From the NCBI RefSeq assembly GCF_010500815.1, contig NZ_JAAAMG010000021.1, forward strand, positions 39,159 to 103,158: a stretch of DNA of 64,000 bases, in the 5' to 3' direction. Under the pieces are notes generated by a model. It was not told the DNA's origin. It searched no databases and worked only from the letters and a program-made list of their open reading frames with translations. Within the stretch, counting starts at the first letter, position 1. Every line of letters starts with the position of its first letter. The position numbers and the translations under genes are program-made. Origin of the DNA: Jiella pacifica (GTDB lineage Bacteria; Pseudomonadota; Alphaproteobacteria; Rhizobiales; Rhizobiaceae). Of this stretch, positions 18,647 through 29,549 are shown in pieces.

Positions 18647-20751
18647 GACTGACCCTGAAGGCCAAGCTGGGGGCAACCTTCGCGGTCATCGTGGCGCTGT
18701 CCGGCATCAGCATGTTCGTGGCGATCCAGAACCTCGGCAATCTGAACCACTCGATCGAGGGCATCGTCAAGGGCAACGCCGCCCGCAACGACCTCGCCGC
18801 GACCATCAACGCCCGCACGCTGCGCATCGCCCGCGACGAAAAGAACTACATCCTCGCCGATACCAAAGCCGACTTCGACCGCTTCGGCGGACAGATTGAG
18901 AAAGAAGAGGCGGCACTCCGCGAGGAGGTGGCGAAGTTGCGGGAGATGTCGAGCGAGGCCGGCAAGCCGCTCGTCGACACCTTCACCGAGACCTGGAACG
19001 GCTTCATGGCGGAGCACGAGAAGGTCGAGGACCTCGCCGATCTGAACTCTGGCATGGCGGCAGTACGAAAGGTCGAAGAAGCCGGCAAGCTGATCGGCGC
19101 GGCGCTCGATCCCTATCATGGCATGATCGAGCGTCTGCGCGTCGCGGCGACGAGTGGCAGCAATGCAGCCGCCTTCGATGCCTATCAGGCGGCGATCGGC
19201 TTGGAGGACACGGTCGACCAAGTCGCTCTCGATCTGCGCAACTTGATCCTGAGGATGAGCGATCCCGAGGCACAGAAGTCGTTTTCTGACGCCCTCGAGG
19301 CTGACATCGCCCAACTCGGCCGCGAAATCGACAGTGTCGGCGCGCGACTGCCCGTCGGCGAGAGAGCCACCTTCGCCGCCTTCAAGGACGGGATTGCGGC
19401 TTGGCTGCCGGCCGTCAAGGAAGCTCAGCGGATCGCCATCGAAAACGGTGAATACTTCGCCTTCAAGCTCGCCAACGGTGATGCGGCCGAGGCCCGGCAG
19501 AAATCGGTCGATGCCCTCAACGCCATCATCGACCTGAACGGGCGCCAGATGGCCGAGGCGAGCGCCGCCGCCGAGGATCTCTACGTGTTCTCCCGCAACC
19601 TTCTGCTTGGGCTTCTGATCGGCTCGACCCTGCTCGCAGCGGCTGCCGCGACCTGGATCGTCCTGAACATCAGCCGGGCGATCGCCAGCGCTCTCGGCCT
19701 CGCCCGTTCGGTCGCCGACGGCGATCTCGACGCCACCGCCTCGGTCAAGACCAACGACGAGATCAAGGATCTCATCGACGCCCTCAACGCGATGGTCTCG
19801 AAGCTGAAGAACGTCGTCGGCGAGGTGACCGGTGCGGCGCGCAACGTCTCCTCCGGCAGCCAGGAAATGTCGGCCGCGGCCGAACAGCTGAGCCAGGGCG
19901 CGACGGAGCAGGCTTCGTCGACGGAGGAAGCGTCGTCTTCGATGGAGGAGATGGCCTCGAACATCAAGCAGAACGCCGAGAACGCCCAGCAGACGGAGGC
20001 GATCGCAAGAAAGTCCGCCCGCGACGCCCAGGCGAGCGGCGAGGCCGTGGGCAAGGCCGTCAGCGCCATGGAGACGATCGCCGAGAAGATCCTGATCGTC
20101 CAGGAGATCGCCCGCCAGACGGACCTTCTGGCCCTCAATGCGGCGGTCGAAGCCGCCCGGGCCGGCGAGCACGGTCGTGGCTTTGCGGTGGTCGCCTCCG
20201 AGGTGCGCAAGCTTGCCGAGCGCAGCCAGGCGGCCGCCCAGCAGATCTCCGGCCTGTCCGGCGATACGGTGAAGGCGGCGCAGGAGGCCGGCCAGATGCT
20301 GACCCGGCTGGTGCCGGACATCCAGCGCACGGCCGAACTGGTGGCGGAGATCTCCAATGCCAGCCGCGAGCAGAATGCCGGCGCCGCGCAGATCAACACG
20401 GCGATCCAGCAGCTCGACAAGGTGACCCAGCAGAACACGTCGGCCGCCGAAGAAATGGCCTCGACGTCGGAAGAGCTGGCGAGCCAGGCCGATCAGCTCC
20501 AGCAGGCGATCTCATACTTCCGGCTGCAGCAGTCGGGCGGCGTCGCCGAAAGGCCGGTCAAGCGTGCGGGCGGCTTCGCCAAGTCGTCGGGCCATCCCGT
20601 CGCCGACATGCAGAACGCCATCCGCGTCGCGGCGCCCGCGATGTCGGGCAGCCGAAGCGCCGCCAGGAAGGGCGGTGGCTTCGAACTCGACATGGACGAT
20701 CTCGGTGACGAACTCGACAGCCGGTTCACCCGCAACGGCCGCGCCGCTTGA
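18643..20751 (+). CDS. methyl-accepting chemotaxis protein (first copy)
   Basis: A 702-residue transmembrane receptor. TM1 covers residues about 9-28, a periplasmic helical sensor of about 290 residues follows, and TM2 covers about 319-341. A HAMP-like segment ([19 protein letters not shown]) leads to the signalling domain with the near-invariant tip [18 protein letters not shown] around residue 500. AAAGGA-type ribosome spacing and an ATGA overlap with cheW fix the start. The C-terminal tail ends [14 protein letters not shown] and lacks the NWETF-type CheR tether. The ligand is unknown. Confidence 0.92.
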   Translation: MRLTLKAKLGATFAVIVALSGISMFVAIQNLGNLNHSIEGIVKGNAARNDLAATINARTLRIARDEKNYILADTKADFDRFGGQIEKEEAALREEVAKLREMSSEAGKPLVDTFTETWNGFMAEHEKVEDLADLNSGMAAVRKVEEAGKLIGAALDPYHGMIERLRVAATSGSNAAAFDAYQAAIGLEDTVDQVALDLRNLILRMSDPEAQKSFSDALEADIAQLGREIDSVGARLPVGERATFAAFKDGIAAWLPAVKEAQRIAIENGEYFAFKLANGDAAEARQKSVDALNAIIDLNGRQMAEASAAAEDLYVFSRNLLLGLLIGSTLLAAAAATWIVLNISRAIASALGLARSVADGDLDATASVKTNDEIKDLIDALNAMVSKLKNVVGEVTGAARNVSSGSQEMSAAAEQLSQGATEQASSTEEASSSMEEMASNIKQNAENAQQTEAIARKSARDAQASGEAVGKAVSAMETIAEKILIVQEIARQTDLLALNAAVEAARAGEHGRGFAVVASEVRKLAERSQAAAQQISGLSGDTVKAAQEAGQMLTRLVPDIQRTAELVAEISNASREQNAGAAQINTAIQQLDKVTQQNTSAAEEMASTSEELASQADQLQQAISYFRLQQSGGVAERPVKRAGGFAKSSGHPVADMQNAIRVAAPAMSGSRSAARKGGGFELDMDDLGDELDSRFTRNGRAA

Positions 20752-20795
20752 TGGATTGAGTGCGACGGCTTCATCCGCCCGAGCTGGCAAGGAAG

Positions 20796-20814
20796 CCCGC
20801 CCCGCAGGGGCGGG
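20796..20814 (+). terminator. GC-rich hairpin after the first receptor gene
   Basis: CCCGCCCC and GGGGCGGG form a perfect 8-bp stem with a 3-nt loop, 45 bp after the receptor stop. No T tract follows, so it may be an mRNA-stabilising or attenuating hairpin within the operon rather than a full terminator. Confidence 0.5.
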
Positions 20815-20985
20815 TCGAGCATGAGATTTCAGGCGAGCTCCCCACGAGGGGCCGCCGAACCACCGCCGACCGAGGCTGCCTGACGGAGCCAATGCGCGGT
20901 GGCAGCATGATCGTCCCCGCAAGGGGTGGGTATCGCGGATGCGACGGAGCGCTGCTTCCGTCGAGCGCCAGAGGACACAGGGAAC

Positions 20986-22950
20986 ATGAAACTTTCACTC
21001 AAAGCAAAATTCGCCGCCGCCTTCGGCTCGCTGCTTCTCCTGATGATGGCGCTGGGGGGCCTGGCGATCGTCAAGATGAGCGACATCAACGACGCCTCGA
21101 CGGTGATCGCCGAGAACTGGCTGCCGAGTGTCGACGCGGTCAACCGCATCAATACCGACACCTCGGATCTGCGCATCCTCGAATATCGGCATGTTGCCGC
21201 TCTCGACCCAGCGGCGATGCGGGGGATCGAAACCGAAACGGCGGAACTGATGTCGAGGCTGAAGGAGCACAGGGCCGCCTATGAGGCGCTCATCTCCTCG
21301 TCCGAGGAGCGGGCGCTCTATGGCCAGTTCGACGCCAAGTTCTCCCAATACATGACCCAGCACGAGCGGATGATCACTCAGTCGCGGCAGAACCTGAACG
21401 ATCAGGCCGTTGCGACCCTGGACGGAAGCCGCAGCCTGTTCGACGACTTCTCGAGCGACATGCTGCAACTCGTCAACATGAACAAAGACGGCGGCAGGGC
21501 GGCGAGCGACGCCGCGACCGTGGACTACGACAACGCGCGCACGATCGTCCTGGCGATGATCGCCTTCGCCCTTCTCGTCGGCGTCGGCGTCGCCGTTCTC
21601 GTCAGCCGCAGCATCCTGAAGCAGCTCGGCGGCGAGCCCGACTACACCGTCTCCATCATCCGGGAGATCGCGGTCGGCAATCTTTCGGTCGAGGTCGCCA
21701 CGGCCAAGGGCGACACGACGAGCCTCCTCGCCAACGCCAAGACCATGATCGCCAATCTGAAGGGCGTCGCCGGCGTCGCCGACCAGATCGCTGCCGGCGA
21801 TCTCTCGGTCGAGCCCAAACCCCTGTCGGACAAGGACACTCTCGGCCTCTCCCTCGAGCAGATGGTCAAGAACCTCAAGCAGTCGGCGGCGGTGGCGGAT
21901 CGGATCGCCGCGGGCGATCTGACGGTCGACCCGAAGCCCCTGTCGGACAAGGACACGCTCGGCCTCGCCCTGCAGAGCATGGTCCAGCGCCTGCGCGGCA
22001 TCATCGCCGACGCGCTTTCCGCCGCGCATAACGTCTCTTCGGGCAGCCAGCAGCTCTCGGCAAGCTCCGAAGAACTTTCGCAAGGCGCGACGGAGCAGGC
22101 GTCGTCGACGGAGGAGGCTTCCTCGTCGATGGAGGAGATGGCCTCGAACATCAAGCAGAACGCCGACAACGCCCAGCAGACCGAGACGATCGCGCGCCAG
22201 TCGGCCCGCGACGCCCAGGCGAGCGGCGAAGCCGTCGAGAAAGCCGTCAAGGCGATGGAGACGATCGCCGAGAAGATCCTGATCGTCCAGGAGATCGCCC
22301 GGCAGACCGATCTTCTCGCCCTCAACGCCGCGGTCGAAGCGGCACGGGCCGGCGAGCACGGTCGCGGCTTCGCGGTGGTGGCCTCGGAGGTTCGCAAGCT
22401 CGCCGAGCGCAGCCAGGCGGCCGCCCAGCAGATCTCGGGTCTGTCCGGCGATACGGTAAAGGCGGCGCAGGAGGCCGGCCAGATGCTGTCCCGGCTGGTG
22501 CCGGACATCCAGAAGACGGCCGAACTCGTGTCGGAAATCACCAATGCCAGCCGCGAGCAGAATGCCGGCGCCGCACAGATCAACACGGCGATCCAGCAGC
22601 TCGACAAGGTGACCCAGCAGAACACGTCGGCCGCCGAAGAAATGGCCTCGACGTCGGAAGAGCTGGCGAGCCAGGCCGATCAGTTGCAGCAGGCGATCTC
22701 CTACTTCCGGATCGAACAGACCGGTGCCGGCGGGATGGCGGTGGCCACGGCGCCGCGCAAGGCGGTTGCCCGCAAGAAGATCGGCGGTCTCGGCGTCGCC
22801 GAAATGCACGACACGATCCGGGCCGCAACGCCGTCCATGAGCGGCCTCGGTCGCGGCGCCAGAGCCACGGGTGGCGGCTTCGACCTCGACCTGAACGACG
22901 GCGGCGACGAGCTGGACAGCCGCTTCACCCGCAACGGCCATGCGGCATAG
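20986..22950 (+). CDS. methyl-accepting chemotaxis protein with tandem HAMP units (second copy)
   Basis: A 654-residue receptor. TM1 covers residues about 10-30, a short sensor of about 150 residues is followed by TM2 near residues 188-208, then at least three HAMP-type units. Two of them are near-identical 39-residue repeats sharing [12 protein letters not shown]. The signalling domain carries the [18 protein letters not shown] tip and is almost identical to that of the first copy. The ATG at 20986 follows CACAGGGAAC. The tail [14 protein letters not shown] matches the first receptor. Poly-HAMP arrays usually relay or dampen signals between sensor and kinase module. Confidence 0.9.
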   Translation: MKLSLKAKFAAAFGSLLLLMMALGGLAIVKMSDINDASTVIAENWLPSVDAVNRINTDTSDLRILEYRHVAALDPAAMRGIETETAELMSRLKEHRAAYEALISSSEERALYGQFDAKFSQYMTQHERMITQSRQNLNDQAVATLDGSRSLFDDFSSDMLQLVNMNKDGGRAASDAATVDYDNARTIVLAMIAFALLVGVGVAVLVSRSILKQLGGEPDYTVSIIREIAVGNLSVEVATAKGDTTSLLANAKTMIANLKGVAGVADQIAAGDLSVEPKPLSDKDTLGLSLEQMVKNLKQSAAVADRIAAGDLTVDPKPLSDKDTLGLALQSMVQRLRGIIADALSAAHNVSSGSQQLSASSEELSQGATEQASSTEEASSSMEEMASNIKQNADNAQQTETIARQSARDAQASGEAVEKAVKAMETIAEKILIVQEIARQTDLLALNAAVEAARAGEHGRGFAVVASEVRKLAERSQAAAQQISGLSGDTVKAAQEAGQMLSRLVPDIQKTAELVSEITNASREQNAGAAQINTAIQQLDKVTQQNTSAAEEMASTSEELASQADQLQQAISYFRIEQTGAGGMAVATAPRKAVARKKIGGLGVAEMHDTIRAATPSMSGLGRGARATGGGFDLDLNDGGDELDSRFTRNGHAA

Positions 22951-22968
22951 CCCTCTGCAATTTAACCT

Positions 22969-22991
22969 GCCTCCGGCCTTCGGCCGGAGGC
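22969..22991 (+). terminator. strong hairpin between mcp and cheW2
   Basis: GCCTCCGGCC and GGCCGGAGGC form a perfect 10-bp stem with a TTC loop, 18 bp after the receptor stop and 28 bp before the next start. No T run follows. It could limit read-through or protect the upstream message. Confidence 0.55.
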
Positions 22992-23019
22992 GACGTCCAA
23001 CCTGATGCGAGGGATCGTG

Positions 23020-23484
23020 ATGGCCGACCACACGCAATATGTGACCCTGGGGGTCGCCGACAGCCTCTTTGCGGTTCCGGTGGCCCGGGTGCAGGAGATC
23101 CTGGAGCCGCAACCGCTTGCGAAGATGCCGCGGGCGCCGGCCGACTTCCTCGGCGTCATCGACGTTCGTGGCCAGAGCGTCCCGGTGACCGATCTGCGCC
23201 TGCGGCTGGCGATGCCGGCGGCCGAGGACACGCTCGACACGCGCATCATCGTGCTCGAGGTCGAGATCGGCGGGGAGCAGCGCAAGGTCGCGCTGCGGGC
23301 CGACCGGGTCTTCGAGGTGGCGGAACTCGACGCCGGTTCGCTCGAACCACCCGCCCGGATGGGAACGCGCTGGCAGGCCGACTGCGTCGCGGGGGTCGGT
23401 CGGCGCAACGGCGCCTTCGTCACGGTCTTCGATCTCGACCGGCTGTTCGTCGAAGACGTCGAGGCGAACGTCGCCGCCGCCTAG
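23020..23484 (+). CDS. cheW: chemotaxis coupling protein CheW (second copy)
   Basis: A 154-residue CheW domain: YVTLGVADSLFAVPVARVQEI is the opening strand set and FLGVIDVRGQSVPVTDLRLR the receptor/kinase-binding core. The ATG at 23020 is preferred because GAGGGA lies 6 bp upstream; an in-frame ATG at 23005 is less well placed. It is clearly divergent from the first copy and has a shorter tail. Two CheW proteins in one operon may couple different receptor sets. Confidence 0.9.
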   Translation: MADHTQYVTLGVADSLFAVPVARVQEILEPQPLAKMPRAPADFLGVIDVRGQSVPVTDLRLRLAMPAAEDTLDTRIIVLEVEIGGEQRKVALRADRVFEVAELDAGSLEPPARMGTRWQADCVAGVGRRNGAFVTVFDLDRLFVEDVEANVAAA

Positions 23485-23877
23485 AGAATGATCCCGAAAA
23501 GTGAGACCCGGTTTTCGGACAAGATCATGCGACAACGAGATGTTGGAGCGGGATGCCGATCGAAGCTGATCTCATCCCGCTCTCAGAAATGATCGCGAAG
23601 AGCGAGAGCCACTTTTCGAGACGGGATCACGCGGCGACGAAATGACCGGCGGGAGACCGATCGCGGCCGACCCGGTCGCTCGCGCGACCCGACTTCGCTC
23701 AAGCTTGGTGAATTAGCAGTTGGTTCGCGGCCGGTGGCCGAGACTCGGGCCGACGGACGCAACGACGCGACCTTGCCGGCGAATGGCAGCGACGGCCGTG
23801 CGGCGCCGCCACCGTCCGGTTCCGGATTGGCGTCGGCGTGGGCTCGACGGCCTCTTCGGCGCGTCGCCAAAGGAAAC
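23485..23877 (+). repeat. intergenic region with two degenerate copies of a Rhizobiales-type intergenic repeat
   Basis: The gap between cheW2 and cheR holds no gene. Copy one, about 23486-23545, contains CCGAAAA and TTTTCGG arms 11 bp apart, followed by GACAAGATCATGCG. Copy two, about 23586-23645, has the related order GATCGCGAAGAGCGAGAG, CTTTTCGAGACGGGATCACGCG. The core resembles the GATCCCGAAAAGTG / GGTTTTCGG / AAGATCATGC element I recall as widespread between genes in Rhizobiales; this is from memory. Confidence 0.6.
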
Positions 23878-24771
23878 ATGGAAATGGCTCTTTCTTCTAC
23901 GGTCGACGAGGGTGGCCGGGCTTACCGCCCGGCAGTCGTGAACGATCAGATCGCCGCGGCCGACTTCGAGCGGCTCGCCACGCTCGTCACCCGGCACACG
24001 GGGATCAAGCTGCCTCCGGCCAAGCAGCTGATGATCGAGGGACGCCTGCGCAAGCGCATGCGTGCCTGCAATCAACCGAATCTATACGCCTATTGTCGTT
24101 TCCTGTTCGATCAGGGCGGGCTCGAATCCGAGATCACCCATCTGATCGACGTCGTGACGACCAACAAGACCGATTTCTTCCGTGAGCCCGACCATCTCCA
24201 CTATATGGAAAACCGCATGGTGGATGCGCTTCTGGCGCAATCCCGGTCTCGCCCGCAGCTCAAGGTCTGGAGCGCGGCGAGTTCCAATGGTGCCGAAGCC
24301 TGGTCGATCGCCATGGTGCTCGAGGACATCGCCCGCAAGCGCCGAAACTTCAGCTACGCCATCCTCGGCACGGACATCTCGACCGTCGTCCTCGAACAGG
24401 CCCGCCGGGCGGTCTATCCGGTCGAGGCGATGGAGCCGGTTCCAACCGACAAGCGGCAGCGCTACGTGATGGAGAGCCGGGATCCGGAGCTTCGCGGCGA
24501 GGTGCGGATCGTCCCCGAGCTGCGCCAGCGCGCCCGCTTCGACCGGATGAACCTGATGGACACGCAGTATCCCTATGACCGGGACGTGGACATAATCTTC
24601 CTGCGCAACGTTCTGATCTATTTCGAGAAGGCCGATCAGGAAGCGGTCGTCGCCCGGCTCGTCGGCCATCTCAGGCGGGGCGGATATCTCGTCGTCGGCC
24701 ATTCCGAATCGATGGTCGTCGTCGAGAAGAACGTTCGGCAGGTCGGGCCGACCGTCTTCCAGAAATCTTGA
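23878..24771 (+). CDS. cheR: chemotaxis protein methyltransferase CheR
   Basis: A 297-residue SAM-dependent methyltransferase that methylates receptor glutamates. The N-terminal helical domain includes [20 protein letters not shown]. The catalytic domain has [19 protein letters not shown] as SAM loop, [15 protein letters not shown], and [17 protein letters not shown]. The ATG at 23878 follows AAAGGAAAC; the frame open further upstream lacks similarity. It stands 11 bp before cheB with a GGAGGGA site between. Confidence 0.94.
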   Translation: MEMALSSTVDEGGRAYRPAVVNDQIAAADFERLATLVTRHTGIKLPPAKQLMIEGRLRKRMRACNQPNLYAYCRFLFDQGGLESEITHLIDVVTTNKTDFFREPDHLHYMENRMVDALLAQSRSRPQLKVWSAASSNGAEAWSIAMVLEDIARKRRNFSYAILGTDISTVVLEQARRAVYPVEAMEPVPTDKRQRYVMESRDPELRGEVRIVPELRQRARFDRMNLMDTQYPYDRDVDIIFLRNVLIYFEKADQEAVVARLVGHLRRGGYLVVGHSESMVVVEKNVRQVGPTVFQKS

Positions 24772-24781
24772 GGAGGGATCG

Positions 24782-25927
24782 ATGCCAAACACAGCCTCGA
24801 CGGATGGCGGCGGGAAGATCCGGGTCCTGATCGTCGACGATTCCGCCTCGGTGCGCGCCACGCTCAGCGCCATTCTTGCCGATGATCCGCAGATCGAGGT
24901 GATGGGGGCCGCCGCCGATCCTTACCTTGCGGCCGAAAAGATCCGCCAGCAGGTGCCGGACGTCCTGTTCCTCGACATCGAAATGCCGCGCATGGACGGC
25001 CTGACCTTCCTCAGGAAGATCATGGCGCAGCGCCCGATACCGGTGGTCATCTGTTCGAGCCTCGCCGCCGAGAATTCCGACGTGATGATGGAGGCGCTCG
25101 CCGCCGGCGCCGTCGACGTGATCACCAAGCCGCGGGTGAGCACGGCGCAGTTCCTCAACGATTCCCGCATGCTGATCTGCGACGTCGCCAAGGCCGCGGC
25201 CCATGCGCGGGTGCGCGCCGGAGCGCGTCGCCAGCCGAAGATGGTGGTCGAGGCGAAGCATCTGGCGGACGTCGTCGTCCCGCCGATCTCCGAAACTCGT
25301 GCCGCATCGCTGCGTCGCTCGATCCCCAAGACCGAGCCGATCGTCTGCATCGGCGCATCGACCGGCGGCACCGAGGCGCTCGCGGCGGTCCTGATGCGGC
25401 TGCCGGCGGCAAGCCCGGCGATCCTGATCGTCCAGCACATGCCGGAGAACTTCACGGCGGCGTTCGCCCGCCGGCTCGACGGCATCTGCGCGGTCGCGGT
25501 GAAGGAGGCCGCCGACGGGGATCATGTGCTCGCCGGCCGCGTCCTGATCGCCCCGGGCAACCGGCACATGCTGCTGCGCCGGGCCGGCAGCCGATATACG
25601 GTGGCCATCGAGGAGGGCCCCTATGTCTGCCGCCATCGCCCGTCGGTCGACGTCATGTTCCGCACCGCCGCGCAGAACGCCGGCGCCAACGCGATGGGCG
25701 TGCTTCTGACCGGCATGGGCGACGACGGCGCCCGCGGCCTTCTGGAAATGCGCGGCATGGGATCCCACACGGTCGCCCAGGACGAGGAGACCAGCATCGT
25801 CTTCGGCATGCCCCGCGAGGCCATCGAGCTCGGGGCTGCGCAAAAGGTCCTGCCATTGCACAAGGTCGCCGAGGAGATCCTTCGCCATTGCGCCGCGACC
25901 GCCCAGACTGCCCGGGTCGCCTCGTGA
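24782..25927 (+). CDS. cheB: chemotaxis protein-glutamate methylesterase CheB
   Basis: A 381-residue two-domain protein: receiver with phospho-acceptor D65 in [13 protein letters not shown] and CheB_methylest with Ser in [12 protein letters not shown], His in VQHMPENFT and Asp in [11 protein letters not shown]. It removes methyl groups from receptors when phosphorylated by CheA. GGAGGGA lies 4 bp before the ATG. The stop overlaps the GTG of the next gene. No cheD is seen in the operon. Confidence 0.95.
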   Translation: MPNTASTDGGGKIRVLIVDDSASVRATLSAILADDPQIEVMGAAADPYLAAEKIRQQVPDVLFLDIEMPRMDGLTFLRKIMAQRPIPVVICSSLAAENSDVMMEALAAGAVDVITKPRVSTAQFLNDSRMLICDVAKAAAHARVRAGARRQPKMVVEAKHLADVVVPPISETRAASLRRSIPKTEPIVCIGASTGGTEALAAVLMRLPAASPAILIVQHMPENFTAAFARRLDGICAVAVKEAADGDHVLAGRVLIAPGNRHMLLRRAGSRYTVAIEEGPYVCRHRPSVDVMFRTAAQNAGANAMGVLLTGMGDDGARGLLEMRGMGSHTVAQDEETSIVFGMPREAIELGAAQKVLPLHKVAEEILRHCAATAQTARVAS

Positions 25928-27675
25928 GCGCGCTGGCTGCCTTCCCCAGCCGTGCCTTCGGCGAAGACGAATGGCGCGACGCAGCTGCGCCCCTGGCGCC
26001 ACCGCGCGAAGAGCGCCAGAGGCTGAACGGTGCGATCGCCGAGGTCGAACAGATCTTTCTCGGTATCGGCGAGCGCCTCGTCACCTGCGTCGGCGTTCTC
26101 GGAGACATGCAGTCGGCCTTTGGCGCCGTCACCACGGCGCATGCCAGCCCGGAACTCGCCTCGGCGGAAGCCGCTATCCGCGCCCTCGTCAGCGAATGCC
26201 TCGATCTCGTCGAGCGCCTCAATCACGAGCGCTCGCTGATCCAGCGGCTGTCCCGGGCGCTCGCGGCGGCCGCTCCGCAGATCGACGAGTTGCGACAGAC
26301 GGTGGCGATGATCGCGGCGATCGCGATCAATGCACGGGTGACCGCCGCCGGAATGCGTGATCACGGCAATTCGGGGCTGACCGTCTTCACCGACGACGTG
26401 CTGGAACTGTCGAAGCGCGCCTCGTCGGTGGTCGACGAATTGCAGCAGGGGCAAGTCCGGCTGCGCAGGCTGCTGTGCGATGCCTCGGGCCGGAGCGAGG
26501 CCTTCGAGCGGAACTTCCGCACCGCCACGGAGATCCTGAGGGAGCGGATCGAGGCCGACCTTCACGGCGCCGTCGCCGAGCGCAGCCAGGCCGGCAAGGT
26601 CGGATCGTCCGCGACGGCGGCATCGCAGGAGATCGCCCAGGAGGTTTCCACCATCGTCGCCTCGATGCAGATCGGCGACAACACCCGCCAACGTCTGGAG
26701 CATGTCACGGCTGCGCTCGCCATCGCGCGCGACCATGCCGCGGCCCGGCCGACGATCCTGCGGCTGCAGCTGGCGCAACTCGCCGATGCCCGCGACCACC
26801 TCGTCACGGAAACCAGCTACATCCGCGAGTCGATCCTCGTCCTGTCGCGCAAGATCGACCGTTCCTTCACCGCCCTGAAAAACGACCTCGCCAAGGCCGG
26901 CGGAGCCGACCATCCCGGCGCCCAGCGCCTTGCCTCGGACGTCGCCCAGGCCGCGGCGGAACTATCGCAATCGGAAGCCGAGCATCAGCACGTCGAAGCG
27001 TTGGCCCAGACGATCGGTGGCGACGTCGAGATGTTCAGCGCCTGTTCCAGCGAGATGCGGACGCTCGAATTCGAGATGCGCCTGGTCAGCCTGAACACTG
27101 CCATCACCTGTTCCAATCTCGGCCGGGAGGGAAAGGCGCTCGGCGTCGTCTCCCTGCAGATGCGCGAACTGGTCGGCGAGATGGTGGCGCGATCCGAGGC
27201 CGTCGCCGGGGCACTTTCGGAACTCGGCACGATCGCCGCCGAACTTTCCGAGGTGCGGCGTGCTTCGGCCGAACGGAGCATGGCGACGCTGGTCGCCGAA
27301 GCCGAGCGCAGCCTTGCCCTTCTGCAGACGGTCGGCGGCCGGCTGGAGACCGTCGGGACGGTCCTCGCCGAGCTCGGCGAAAGGGTCGCGGTGCTGACCT
27401 CCGACGCCGGGGCGGCGCTCGGCAGGCTGGATGGGCTCGTCGACGATCTGACGGCGGTCGAGGCCGATCTGGCGATCGACGCCGAGGACGAGGCGGAGGA
27501 GTGCGAGGCACCCTCGCACGACCATGTGGCCCTGTTCGCCGAACTTCGCTCGGCCTATACGATGGAGGTCGAACGCCAGGTCCACGACGCCGTGCTCGGT
27601 GGCCATAACCCGCCGGTCACCGACGATGTCAGCGCCGACGACGGCGCGGCCGACGTCGATGCCATGCTGTTTTGA
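25924..27675 (+). CDS. soluble chemoreceptor-like protein with two degenerate receptor tips
   Basis: A 583-residue, largely helical protein without membrane segments. It starts at a GTG that overlaps the cheB stop (GTGA). Two regions resemble the hairpin tip of chemoreceptors: residues about 125-170 ([14 protein letters not shown] followed by [13 protein letters not shown]) and residues about 385-425 ([20 protein letters not shown], then [10 protein letters not shown]). Both match the [27 protein letters not shown] pattern only partly. The C-terminus is acidic and ends DVDAMLF. As the last gene of the che operon it is likely a chemotaxis accessory or cytoplasmic receptor; its exact job is unknown. 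Confidence 0.6.
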   Translation: MSALAAFPSRAFGEDEWRDAAAPLAPPREERQRLNGAIAEVEQIFLGIGERLVTCVGVLGDMQSAFGAVTTAHASPELASAEAAIRALVSECLDLVERLNHERSLIQRLSRALAAAAPQIDELRQTVAMIAAIAINARVTAAGMRDHGNSGLTVFTDDVLELSKRASSVVDELQQGQVRLRRLLCDASGRSEAFERNFRTATEILRERIEADLHGAVAERSQAGKVGSSATAASQEIAQEVSTIVASMQIGDNTRQRLEHVTAALAIARDHAAARPTILRLQLAQLADARDHLVTETSYIRESILVLSRKIDRSFTALKNDLAKAGGADHPGAQRLASDVAQAAAELSQSEAEHQHVEALAQTIGGDVEMFSACSSEMRTLEFEMRLVSLNTAITCSNLGREGKALGVVSLQMRELVGEMVARSEAVAGALSELGTIAAELSEVRRASAERSMATLVAEAERSLALLQTVGGRLETVGTVLAELGERVAVLTSDAGAALGRLDGLVDDLTAVEADLAIDAEDEAEECEAPSHDHVALFAELRSAYTMEVERQVHDAVLGGHNPPVTDDVSADDGAADVDAMLF

Positions 27676-27939
27676 AGCCGGATGAGGGCGCGCCGGCACC
27701 GCTTCGACGGCAGGGGCGATCAATGGGCAAGGACACTGACGGGCAACGACACTGACGCGCGCACTCGTCGGGGAGGGAATGGGCATGGCGCAGAACTCGG
27801 AGGTTGTCCGACCGCAAGCACGGATTGCGAGGAACGTCCCTGTGGTGCGGTTCCGCGCCATGCAGATGGCGACGGCAGCTCGAGCCGAATTATGCGGCGA
27901 ACTGCTCGGAACGTCGGATTATCATCGAAAATGAGGCAT

Positions 27940-28015
<76 letters not shown>

Positions 28016-28258
28016 GTCCACCGATGCGAAGCGGCTTGTAGAGCTTCCGGCCCGCTTCTGTCAACGGGCTCGGCGCGAGTTCGCGGCCGGATCTGGAAGG
28101 CGAGTCGGCGCGACCCCGGCGCGGCAGTTTCGAGCTTGGTCCGGACGGGCGGTCCAGCGCCCGTCCACCGATGCGTTAACGCTTCGGAAGCCCTGCTGCT
28201 TGCGCCCAGGTGACACGATGTCTACATCCGCGGAGACCGAAAACAAGGCACGGGATCA

Positions 28259-28561
28259 ATGCTGGCAGTCACCTTCGTCCTCTACCAGGCGCTCAATCTT
28301 TATTGGTGGATCGTCATCGCCTCGGCCATCTTGTCCTGGCTCTATGCCTTCAACATCGTCAATCCGGGCAATCCCTTCGTCGATGCCATCGGCCGTTTCC
28401 TGTGGCAGATGACCGAGCCGGTCTATCGCCGCATCCGCCGCTTCATGCCCGATCTCGGTGGCATCGATCTGTCGCCGCTGGTGGTCCTCTTCGCCATCAT
28501 GTTCCTGCAGTATTTCATCGTGGTCTACGTCGATCCGGCGATCATGCGGGCGGGCGTCTGA
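28259..28561 (+). CDS. YggT family membrane protein
   Basis: A 100-residue protein with two hydrophobic segments (about 5-27 and 73-95) joined by a basic loop with the family motif NPFVDAIGRFLWQMTEPVYR. YggT proteins are poorly understood inner-membrane proteins, linked in some bacteria to division or osmotic tolerance. It is followed after 23 bp by a DUF167 gene, the usual yggT-yggU order. Confidence 0.9.
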   Translation: MLAVTFVLYQALNLYWWIVIASAILSWLYAFNIVNPGNPFVDAIGRFLWQMTEPVYRRIRRFMPDLGGIDLSPLVVLFAIMFLQYFIVVYVDPAIMRAGV

Positions 28562-28584
28562 GCCGGCCGTCTGGCTTCTGACCA

Positions 28585-28923
28585 ATGACTGGCCGGGACT
28601 TCTTCCAGGTCGACGCGGAAGGTATCCTCCTGTTCGTGCGGGTGACGCCCCGTGCTTCGAAGGATGCCGTGGAGGGCCCGGTCGCCGATGCCGACGGTAA
28701 CGAACGCCTGGCGGTGCGGCTCCGCGCCGTCCCCGAGGACGGCAAGGCCAACAAGGCGCTGATTGCGCTGCTCGCCAAGAGCTGGAAGATTCCCAAATCG
28801 ACCATAGACGTCGTGTCGGGTACCACCATGCGCCAGAAGACGATCAGGCTGGCCGGAGCCGATGGCGACGTGGTGGCGATCCTGCAGGCGATCGGCAAAG
28901 GCGAGGGAGGTCACGGGTCATGA
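28585..28923 (+). CDS. DUF167 (YggU) family protein
   Basis: A 112-residue protein of the YggU/DUF167 family. It shows LFVRVTPRASKDAVEGP, then RLRAVPEDGKANKALIALLAK and VVSGTTMRQKTIRL, all family hallmarks. The function is unknown. Its stop overlaps the next ATG by 4 bp. The order after yggT is widely conserved. Confidence 0.9.
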   Translation: MTGRDFFQVDAEGILLFVRVTPRASKDAVEGPVADADGNERLAVRLRAVPEDGKANKALIALLAKSWKIPKSTIDVVSGTTMRQKTIRLAGADGDVVAILQAIGKGEGGHGS

Positions 28924-29549
28924 GGGCAGGTCTTCTGCAAAGGGCAGTGGAGGGCGAGACGCTCTTCGGCACGGCTGTGAGGTCGGGTCTCCTCGCTTTC
29001 GCGGCGCTGCTGTCGCTTGCCGGGGCGCCGGCAGGCGCCGCGGGCATCGACAGCGCCTATACCAAGCTGAAGCTCGATGCCTGCGCGGTTCTGAAGGAAT
29101 ACGAGGAAGGCGGCGGCGTCGACCTGAAGTGCGACGGCTACAAGAAAATCCCGGTCTTCGTCTCCGAGGGCGACCTGCGCACGGTGGTCGCCTTCGGCAA
29201 GGACAGCCGGAACGGCGGCACCTTCGGGCCGTTCAATTCGCCCGGCGAGACCGTCGAGTGGCGGCTTTCCGGGGGCGAGCCCTTCGCAGCGATCCTGCGT
29301 TTCCACGTCGATCCCGGCGACGGCTCGGGCAAGACGGTAAGCGTCCTCGGCATCTACACGATCGGCGGCAAGGGGCGGGAGAGCTGCCCGGTCGGCTATG
29401 TCGATGCCAGCGTCAACGCCAATGCCAACGTCCTGGCCCGGAGGGTGGCGGACGAGGATGTGCGCGGCTTTGCCTGCGGGACGGACAGGCCGCGCTATCA
29501 TGGCAAGGTGAGCGAACTCGGCGGCACGGCGACGGCCGTTCAGCGGTGA
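28920..29549 (+). CDS. secreted protein of unknown function
   Basis: A 209-residue protein. A hydrophobic stretch near residues 22-39 ends in APAGAAG and looks like a signal peptide with a long, partly charged leader; a start further in may be real. The mature part has five Cys or so (including DACAVLKEY, LKCDGYK, RESCPVGY and GFACGTD) that could form disulfides, and a central segment that looks beta-rich. I do not recognise the family. It overlaps the DUF167 gene stop. Confidence 0.6.
   Translation: MRAGLLQRAVEGETLFGTAVRSGLLAFAALLSLAGAPAGAAGIDSAYTKLKLDACAVLKEYEEGGGVDLKCDGYKKIPVFVSEGDLRTVVAFGKDSRNGGTFGPFNSPGETVEWRLSGGEPFAAILRFHVDPGDGSGKTVSVLGIYTIGGKGRESCPVGYVDASVNANANVLARRVADEDVRGFACGTDRPRYHGKVSELGGTATAVQR

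Noticed and set aside
20840..20926. Two further CCCC-N4-GGGG hairpins after the first receptor gene
   Set aside because: Four-bp stems are expected by chance in such GC-rich DNA; only the 8-bp hairpin at 20796 was kept.
27676..27939. Possible short gene between the che operon and the tRNA
   Set aside because: Short frames in several phases overlap without ribosome sites or recognisable motifs.
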